DNA of 11,356 bases, taken from Aquimarina sp. GTDB taxonomy: Bacteria; Bacteroidota; Bacteroidia; Flavobacteriales; Flavobacteriaceae. Each line of letters opens with the position of its first letter. Position 1 is the first letter of the stretch. Position numbers and translations under genes: made by a program. Where the stretch lies: NCBI GenBank assembly GCA_011524575.1, contig WTKB01000076.1:1-11356 (forward strand), in the 5' to 3' direction. Under the pieces are notes generated by a model. The model worked only from the letters and a program-made list of their open reading frames with translations. It ran no database searches and was not told the DNA's origin. Below, in pieces: positions 6,330 to 11,356 of the stretch.

Positions 6330-6890
6330 ATGAGAATTTTATATATTATCACTACCTGTCTTTTTTTTCTATCCTACTCAAATGATAGTTATGGTCAATA
6401 TGAGCAAGACATTCAAATAATTATTAAAGGTCATTTAAAAACAATACATTCTCATTTCTTTAATAATAGTCCAGAAGGGATATTTCCTTATACGCACCCC
6501 AATTTAACGGCTTATTATGGAGGTAAAGAACAAATGATTGCTCAAATACAGGAGCGAATTTCAAACATGAAAAAGGCAAAGCTTATTGTAAAAAATATTG
6601 AAATTGTCGATCCTATTAAGGTAGTCACTTATCAAGGTGAATACCATTGTTTAGTTACAGAGAAAACCACAATTTCATTTTTACATCGAGATTTCGAACT
6701 TACCAATCATATGCTTGGAATTTCTAAAGATGGAGGAAGGAAATGGGTGTTTATAGAAGCTAATTTACTAAGAGGTGAAGAACGAAAAAAGTATTTTCCA
6801 AATTTAAAAACCTCTATTGAAATTCCAAATAGTAGTTATAAACAATTATTTGATCCACAAGTTAGAAAAGAACCACTTCTTTTGGAATAA
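6330..6890 (+). CDS. Small secreted protein of unknown function, possibly NTF2-like
   Basis: A 186-residue protein. Residues 1-22 form a Sec signal peptide (hydrophobic 3-15, SYG before Q23). The mature part starts with a helical stretch (about 24-45), then PEGIFPYTHPNLTAYYGGKEQMIAQIQERI (48-77), then beta-like segments rich in hydrophobics (about 82-120), and SKDGGRKWVFIEANLL (132-147). The order of helices then strands, with a Trp near the end, resembles NTF2/SnoaL-like folds seen in many secreted Bacteroidota proteins; this is a weak fold guess from pattern alone. No lipobox and no type IX sorting tail are visible. The start is the first ATG before the signal peptide; no Shine-Dalgarno sequence is obvious. 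It is a single gene between two repeat-bearing intergenic regions. Confidence 0.8.
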   Translation: MRILYIITTCLFFLSYSNDSYGQYEQDIQIIIKGHLKTIHSHFFNNSPEGIFPYTHPNLTAYYGGKEQMIAQIQERISNMKKAKLIVKNIEIVDPIKVVTYQGEYHCLVTEKTTISFLHRDFELTNHMLGISKDGGRKWVFIEANLLRGEERKKYFPNLKTSIEIPNSSYKQLFDPQVRKEPLLLE

Positions 6891-6904
6891 TGGGTATATA
6901 TTTA

Positions 6905-7061
6905 AGAGCTTGTTTAAAGATCCTACTTCTTGTAATTCAAAATTTTAAGAACTTGGATCACTTTAAAAAGATTTAAATACCTCGATAGGTACATCATTTT
7001 AAAATAACCCAATAACGGTAAACTTTTGAATTACGGTTTGTATTCCCTTTAAACAAGCCCT
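6905..7061. repeat. 157-bp imperfect palindrome, longest member of the inverted-repeat family
   Basis: The ends pair as 6908-6919 with 7047-7058, plus two further pairs (6905-6906 with 7060-7061) beyond one mismatch. After symmetric 12-nt internal segments, 6932-6942 (GTAATTCAAAA) pairs with 7024-7034, and 6944-6947 with 7019-7022. A final hairpin TACCT-CGAT-AGGTA (6978-6991) sits at the centre. The end sequence and the CTACTTCTTGT core (6923-6933) match the copies at 811-856 and 8203-8249. It contains no ORF. This is what a non-autonomous foldback or MITE-like element would look like, or a large 3'-UTR hairpin for the gene at 6330. Confidence 0.7.
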
Positions 7062-7118
7062 AAGTAAAATGGGAACTATAATCTTTATTATTCAAACTAT
7101 GGATTTTAAATAATGTTT

Positions 7119-7126
7119 TAAATTTG
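7119..7126 (+). promoter_or_regulatory. Putative -7 promoter box for asd
   Basis: TAAATTTG matches the Bacteroidota primary sigma -7 consensus TAnnTTTG exactly and lies 57 nt before the asd ATG. No TTG is found at the expected upstream spacing, so only half of the promoter is supported. Transcription would start near 7132-7134. Confidence 0.4.
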
Positions 7127-7183
7127 CAAATGTCTAGATGTTATTTTTAGACTTTTATTTAAAGTAAATTAAAATATATATTC

Positions 7184-8176
7184 ATGAAAGTAGCTGTTGT
7201 TGGTGCCACAGGTATGGTTGGTACCGTTATGCTTAAAGTTTTAGAAGAAAGAAATTTTGAGGTTTCAGAATTAATTCCAGTAGCCTCAAAAAGATCAGAG
7301 GGAAAGTTACTTTCTTTTAAAGGAAAGCAGTACCCTTGTGTGACTCTAGAAACTGCTGTAGAAATGAAGGCTGATATTGCATTATTTTCTGCAGGAGGAG
7401 ATACTTCTTTAGAGTGGGCACCTAAGTTTGCTGATGCAGGTACTACAGTTGTTGATAATTCTTCAGCATGGCGTATGGATCCTTCAAAAAAATTAGTTGT
7501 TCCAGAAATTAACGGAGATGTACTTACTGCAGAAGATAAAATTATTGCAAATCCAAATTGTTCTACAATACAACTTGTAATGGCACTTGCTCCTCTTCAT
7601 GATAAATACAAAATGAAGCGCTTAATAGTTTCTACTTATCAGTCGGTTTCAGGAACTGGAGTAAAAGCTGTTCAGCAATTAGAAAACGAGATTCAAGGTG
7701 TTAAAGGGGAGATGGCTTATCCATATCCTATTGGTCGAAATGCTTTGCCACATTGTGATATTTTTCTTGAGAATGGATATACGAAAGAAGAAATGAAATT
7801 GGTAAAAGAGCCAAAAAAAATCCTTAGAGATGAGAGTTTCTCTGTGACTGCAACGGCTGTGCGTATCCCTACTGCTGGTGGACATTCAGAGTCGGTTAAT
7901 GTGGAGTTTGAAAACGATTTTGATCTTTCAGACGTTCGTAAATTATTATCTGAAATGCCAGGTGTAGTAGTTCAAGATAACTTAGAGACAAATACATACC
8001 CTATGCCTATTTATGCTCATGATAAAGATGAAGTATTTGTGGGACGTATTCGAAGAGATGAATCTCAGCCAAATACGCTTAATTTATGGATTGTTGCGGA
8101 TAACCTTAGAAAAGGAGCAGCGACAAATACCGTGCAGATCGCTGAGTATTTAGTGGAAAATAATTTATTGAACTAA
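7184..8176 (+). CDS. asd: Aspartate-semialdehyde dehydrogenase
   Basis: A cytoplasmic, NADP-dependent enzyme that reduces aspartyl phosphate to aspartate semialdehyde, the branch point to lysine/diaminopimelate, threonine and methionine. The 330 residues are full length. The nucleotide-binding start VAVVGATGMVG (3-13) is intact. The catalytic nucleophile is C126 in NPNCSTIQL, and SVSGTGVKAVQQLENEI (154-170) is typical of the family. The substrate Arg and catalytic His are R228 and H234 in VRIPTAGGHS; the position held by Cys in the classical signature is Ala here (TATAVR). It stands alone on the plus strand with a TAnnTTTG box upstream and a strong terminator 70 nt downstream. No Shine-Dalgarno sequence is obvious, as is common in this phylum. 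Confidence 0.97.
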   Translation: MKVAVVGATGMVGTVMLKVLEERNFEVSELIPVASKRSEGKLLSFKGKQYPCVTLETAVEMKADIALFSAGGDTSLEWAPKFADAGTTVVDNSSAWRMDPSKKLVVPEINGDVLTAEDKIIANPNCSTIQLVMALAPLHDKYKMKRLIVSTYQSVSGTGVKAVQQLENEIQGVKGEMAYPYPIGRNALPHCDIFLENGYTKEEMKLVKEPKKILRDESFSVTATAVRIPTAGGHSESVNVEFENDFDLSDVRKLLSEMPGVVVQDNLETNTYPMPIYAHDKDEVFVGRIRRDESQPNTLNLWIVADNLRKGAATNTVQIAEYLVENNLLN

Positions 8177-8202
8177 TTCGGTGTGAATTATCAAGTTATA
8201 TA

Positions 8203-8249
8203 AGAGCTTGTTTAAAGGCACTACTTCCTGTTCCCTTTAAACAAGTTTT
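8203..8249. repeat. Compact copy of the CTTGTTTAAAG inverted-repeat element
   Basis: CTTGTTTAAAGG (8207-8218) and CCTTTAAACAAG (8234-8245) are exact reverse complements around the 15-nt loop CACTACTTCCTGTTC, followed by TTTT. It lies just after asd and directly abuts the long terminator stem starting at 8246, so asd transcripts would carry two hairpins in a row. It is the clearest copy for defining the family consensus. Confidence 0.75.
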
Positions 8250-8302
8250 AACAAAAAAACCGTCATTGTGCTAAATGCACAATGACGGTTTTTTTGTTAA
8301 AA
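8246..8302. terminator. Bidirectional terminator between asd and the E1 operon
   Basis: Arms 8246-8271 and 8277-8302 are perfect 26-bp reverse complements around the loop TAAAT. A G/C-containing core (CCGTCATTGTGC / GCACAATGACGG) is flanked by A7 on one side and T7 on the other, so both strands yield a stable stem followed by a U run. It lies between convergent genes ending at 8176 (+) and 8325 (-). Confidence 0.95.
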
Positions 8303-8324
8303 CTTTATATCCATTGCATTGGTG

Positions 8325-8849
8325 TTATTTCTTACCTGCACCTTTAAAGTGATCTGTATTGTTTTTAAAAAGTACATTAAACGTGGTTAGACTTCCATAA
8401 ATACGAGTAATATACTGTTGTAAGTCGATTTTATCTTGATCTTCTAAGATTTTAGAACTATTAATTTTTTGCTCCATAACACGAACCCTATCACGTACCA
8501 TTACAATTTTATGAAAAAAGGTATCTATAGGGATTTCTTTGTTAGCTAAACTGGTATCTTTGGGCTGTAAGATGAGATTCCCGCCTTTCCATTTTTCTGC
8601 AAGAGGTATAATCTCAGAAATATCGCTGTATTTATGTAGTAATTTTTTGAAAATTTCCTCTACTTCATAAAAACTAATTGCATCAACCTCAGATTCTGTT
8701 GCTTCAATCACTTCAAAATCTTCATCTACTGAGATTGTTTCTAAACCATTATCCATAAATGTGACCCAGTAATGCTTTGAGGTGACATTAGTAACTACAC
8801 CTTTACCAAATTTCAGATGTTGTATTCGAGAACCTATGCCTAAAATCAT
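8325..8849 (-). CDS. Conserved-type hypothetical protein with Tudor-like N-terminal domain
   Basis: A 174-residue cytoplasmic protein. Residues about 4-48 (GIGSRIQHLKFGKGVVTNVTSK, then YWVTFMDNGLETISVDEDFEVIE) resemble the small beta-barrel (Tudor/SH3-like) at the C-terminus of PcrA/UvrD helicases, where the same G-x-R/K-x-x-H-x-x-FG-x-G-V-V pattern occurs. Residues about 60-165 look helical, with a charged stretch (MVRDRVRVMEQKINSSKILEDQDKIDLQQYI) that could form a coiled coil. There is no signal peptide or membrane segment. By analogy with the helicase domain, binding to RNA polymerase or nucleic acid is a possible role, but this is inference. It follows the E1 gene by 25 nt and probably shares its transcript, ending at the 8246-8302 terminator. 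Confidence 0.75.
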   Translation of the reverse strand: MILGIGSRIQHLKFGKGVVTNVTSKHYWVTFMDNGLETISVDEDFEVIEATESEVDAISFYEVEEIFKKLLHKYSDISEIIPLAEKWKGGNLILQPKDTSLANKEIPIDTFFHKIVMVRDRVRVMEQKINSSKILEDQDKIDLQQYITRIYGSLTTFNVLFKNNTDHFKGAGKK

Positions 8850-8874
8850 ATTTATTATGTACTTAATTTTGTTG

Positions 8875-11289
8875 TTATCTTAATCTTGGAAATTCCTTCG
8901 GATTGGCTTCATGCATTATATCATACACTTTTTCAAATATATCATCAATGGAAGGTTTACTAAAATAGTCTCCATCAGTACTGAATGCTGGACGATGAGG
9001 TTTTGCACTCAAAGTATATGGTGGGCTGTCGAGGTATTTAAATATATCTTGCTCATCAATAAGGTGTTGTAAAATATAGCCTGTAGCGCCTCCTGGTACA
9101 TCTTCGTCTATAATTAATAGTCGATTAGTTTTTTGAACACTTTTTTGAATGCTTTTTTCTAGATCTAGCGGAATTAAACTTTGTAAATCTATGACCTCTG
9201 CAGAGATTCCTGATTTTTTTAGTTCTGTGCAAGCCTCTATTACTAATCGTAGTGTGGAGCCATAACTCACAAGGGTTATGTCGGTTCCTTCTTGAATACA
9301 TTCCGAAATACCTATAGGGGTTCTAAATGACCCTATGTTATTAGGAAGTTTTTCTTTAAGTCGGTATCCGTTTAATGACTCTATAACTAGAGCGGGTTCA
9401 TTTGCAGCGAGTAGTGTATTGTAAAAACCAGCTGCTTTAGTCATGTTTCTCGGTACAAGTATATAAATACCTCTTAGTAAATGAATAATTCCTCCCATTG
9501 GGGATCCAGAGTGCCAAATACCTTCTAGTCGATGCCCTCTAGTACGTATAATTAGTGGGGCTATTTGTTTATTAAATGAACGGTAGCGTAAACTGGCTAA
9601 ATCATCACCCAGTACTTGTAAACAATATAAAATGTAGTCAAGGTATTGAATTTCAGCAATAGGGCGTAAACCTCTTAGAGATAGTCCTATACCTTGTCCT
9701 ATAATTGTAGGCTCACGAATGCTGGTATCCGCAACTCGTAATTCTCCATATTTGTCCTGTAGCCCTTCTAATCCTTGGTTTACATCTCCAATTTTACCAG
9801 TATCTTCTCCAAAAATTAAAACTTTTGGATTGGTTTCTAGAATTTTATCAAAATTATCTCTTAAAATAACACGTCCATCTACAAGCGGGCTTTCATTGGT
9901 ATAGTTTGGTGTAATTTCTTTAATTTTAGTAGCGGCATTCTTTGATTCATCATACAAAAAAGAGTTGTATTTAGGTTTAATACTTTCATTATAGGCATTA
10001 AACCAGTGTTGGAGTGCTTTTTTTTCGGGAAAAGTCTCTTTAGCAATGCACCTTAAAAGTTTACGTCCAGTTTCTAGAATATCTTTACGAATAGGTTGAA
10101 TTTTTGACTCTAATTGAGTAACTATGCTCTTGATATCTTCTGAGTTTTTTGAAAAAGGAATTACTTTTTTATAACTCGTTAAGGCTTCTTGTTGTTCTTC
10201 AATAAGTTTGGAATTAAATTTTTTCCAAGTCGTAATTTTAGCGTATTTCACCTCAGAGTGAATTTCTTTTTCAATAGTGATGAGTTCCTCTTCAGTTGCA
10301 AGCTTACTTTCTATAATGAATTTTCGAAACTGTTTGTTACAATCAAATTCATTTTCCCATTTGAGTCTTTCTTGAGATTTATAACGCTCATGTGAACCCG
10401 AAGAAGAATGTCCTTGAGGTTGAGTGAGTTCTGTAATATGAACCAGCACAGGGATGTTTTCATTTCTAGCTAAAGTATTCGCTTTTTCGTAAGCTTCTAT
10501 AAGAGCAATATAATCCCAACCTTTCACACTGATAATTTCCCAACCTTTGTTGGTTTCATCTCTTTTAAAGCCTTGTAAGGCTTCAGAAATACTTCCTTTA
10601 GTAGTGTGGTATTTATTGGGAACAGAAATGCCATATTCGTCATCCCAAACACTAATTACTAAAGGAACTTGCATAACACCTGCTGCATTGATGGTCTCTA
10701 AGAAAATCCCTTCACTTGTAGAAGCATTTCCAATACTTCCCCATGCTACTTCTTTACCATCTTTAGAAAAGAGGGTGTTGTCTTTAAGTTGTTTGTTGTT
10801 TTTGTAATACAAAGAAGCTTGTGCAAGTCCAAGAAGTCTTGGTATTTGCCCAGCAGTAGGAGATAGGTCACAGGCAGAGTTATATTGCTCCGTAAGATTT
10901 TTCCATGAACCATCCTTAGAAATACTATGCGTAACAAAATGCCCCCCCATTTGCCTACCTGCAGAAAAAGGTTCTTCTTCTATATCGGTAAAAGCGTATA
11001 ATCCTGCAAAAAGTTCTGAGGGTTTAAGTAAGTCAAGTGCAAACATAAAAGTTTGATCTCTGTAATACCCAGACCTAAAATCACCTTTTTGAAATACTCT
11101 AGCCCATGCGAGTTGTGGTAGTTCTTTTCCATCACCAAAAATTCCAAATTTTGCTTTACCAGTAAGAACTTCTCTGCGTCCAACAATACTACATTCTCTA
11201 CTAAGAAAAGCAATTTTGTAGTCCCAAAGTACTTGTGCTTTAAATTCTTTAAAAGATAAGTTGTTGGTAGAAAGCCCAGCTGTTTCCAT
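8875..11289 (-). CDS. Fused alpha/beta E1 of a thiamine-dependent 2-oxoacid dehydrogenase
   Basis: An 804-residue fusion of the two E1 subunits, most like branched-chain 2-oxoacid dehydrogenase. E1 decarboxylates the oxoacid with thiamine diphosphate and passes the acyl group to the lipoyl E2. The alpha part (1 to about 305) shows YYRDQTFMFAL (75-85), SAGRQMGGHF (109-118), the cofactor motif GNASTSEG (187-194) to WDDEYGIS (215-222), and GHSSSGSHERYKS (293-305). A charged helical linker spans about 310-465. The beta part (466 to end) shows FGEDTGKIGDVNQGLEGLQ (493-511), DTSIREPTIIGQGIGLSLRGLRPIAEIQ (521-548), GSPMGG (595-600) and the C-terminal domain (about 665-795). The usual GDG...NN metal motif is changed to GNA...DD. 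The exact substrate cannot be fixed from sequence; no E2 or E3 gene is in the window. The first ATG lies just downstream of a good promoter. Confidence 0.9.
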   Translation of the reverse strand: METAGLSTNNLSFKEFKAQVLWDYKIAFLSRECSIVGRREVLTGKAKFGIFGDGKELPQLAWARVFQKGDFRSGYYRDQTFMFALDLLKPSELFAGLYAFTDIEEEPFSAGRQMGGHFVTHSISKDGSWKNLTEQYNSACDLSPTAGQIPRLLGLAQASLYYKNNKQLKDNTLFSKDGKEVAWGSIGNASTSEGIFLETINAAGVMQVPLVISVWDDEYGISVPNKYHTTKGSISEALQGFKRDETNKGWEIISVKGWDYIALIEAYEKANTLARNENIPVLVHITELTQPQGHSSSGSHERYKSQERLKWENEFDCNKQFRKFIIESKLATEEELITIEKEIHSEVKYAKITTWKKFNSKLIEEQQEALTSYKKVIPFSKNSEDIKSIVTQLESKIQPIRKDILETGRKLLRCIAKETFPEKKALQHWFNAYNESIKPKYNSFLYDESKNAATKIKEITPNYTNESPLVDGRVILRDNFDKILETNPKVLIFGEDTGKIGDVNQGLEGLQDKYGELRVADTSIREPTIIGQGIGLSLRGLRPIAEIQYLDYILYCLQVLGDDLASLRYRSFNKQIAPLIIRTRGHRLEGIWHSGSPMGGIIHLLRGIYILVPRNMTKAAGFYNTLLAANEPALVIESLNGYRLKEKLPNNIGSFRTPIGISECIQEGTDITLVSYGSTLRLVIEACTELKKSGISAEVIDLQSLIPLDLEKSIQKSVQKTNRLLIIDEDVPGGATGYILQHLIDEQDIFKYLDSPPYTLSAKPHRPAFSTDGDYFSKPSIDDIFEKVYDIMHEANPKEFPRLR

Positions 11290-11316
11290 AAAGTGAAAGA
11301 ATCAATGATAACTATA

Positions 11317-11348
11317 CAAAAGTAGGTTTTTTTACTCGGTTTTACCAA
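11317..11348 (-). promoter_or_regulatory. Bacteroidota-type promoter of the E1 operon
   Basis: On the minus strand, TTG (11348-11346) is followed after 21 nt by TACTTTTG (11324-11317), an exact match to the -33 TTG / -7 TAnnTTTG consensus of Bacteroidota primary-sigma promoters. A start near 11311 would give a leader of about 20 nt before the E1 ATG. A Shine-Dalgarno sequence is not evident in that leader. Confidence 0.6.
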
Positions 11349-11356
11349 TAGTTTTA

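Noticed and set aside
10547-10807. Plus-strand 86-residue reading frame antisense to E1
   Set aside because: It is antisense to the conserved cofactor-binding segment of E1, and lacks a promoter or protein-like features.
10980-11348. Minus-strand 122-residue reading frame overlapping the start of the E1 gene
   Set aside because: It lies in another frame of the well-supported E1 alpha part, would begin in the promoter region, and has no recognisable motif or sensible composition.

Overview
The window is AT-rich and densely coded. It looks like a chromosomal segment of a Bacteroidota, most likely a (marine) member of the Flavobacteriaceae. The grounds are: a fused alpha/beta 2-oxoacid dehydrogenase E1; a Pgi, M23 and tryptophan 2,3-dioxygenase gene group of the kind I associate with flavobacteria; start codons without clear Shine-Dalgarno sequences; and promoter boxes of the Bacteroidota TTG / TAnnTTTG type. 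I see no phage, integrase, transposase, CRISPR array, tRNA or rRNA.

Layout. Positions 1-149 hold no supported gene, but two palindromes (54-75 and 87-133) form a strong terminator region. A small secreted protein of unknown function is encoded at 150-686 (-). The gap 687-877 holds a terminator (741-771) and a two-unit inverted-repeat element. From 6030 down to 878 on the minus strand runs a tight five-gene cluster: exported DUF3108 protein, tryptophan 2,3-dioxygenase family protein, M23 lipoprotein peptidase, glucose-6-phosphate isomerase, and a small four-helix membrane protein. Junctions are 11 nt, a 1-nt TAATG overlap, a 26-nt overlap and 18 nt, so it is almost certainly one operon ending at the 741-771 terminator. 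The 299-bp divergent region 6031-6329 carries a perfect 45-bp direct repeat (copies 160 bp apart) and several dyads. A second small secreted protein is encoded at 6330-6890 (+). The gap 6891-7183 holds a 157-bp imperfect palindrome and a promoter-like box ahead of asd (7184-8176, +). A very strong bidirectional terminator (8246-8302) separates asd from a convergent two-gene unit on the minus strand: the fused E1 (11289-8875) and a small Tudor-like-domain protein (8849-8325). The E1 promoter lies at the right edge of the window.

Function. Most of the content is core metabolism (glycolysis entry, aspartate-family amino acids, branched-chain or related oxoacid oxidation) plus envelope maintenance (M23, DUF3108). 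The less ordinary part is between the genes. A family of short inverted repeats with CTTGTTTAAAG ends and an ACTACTTCCTGT-like core occurs at least four times (counting the two-unit copy once), always between genes and mostly next to a terminator. The other points worth a second look are a Zn-ligand His-to-Cys change in the M23 enzyme, an Asp/Asn exchange in the E1 thiamine-diphosphate motif, and a dioxygenase placed in an envelope/glycolysis operon. I do not see a clear new defence or mobile system here.
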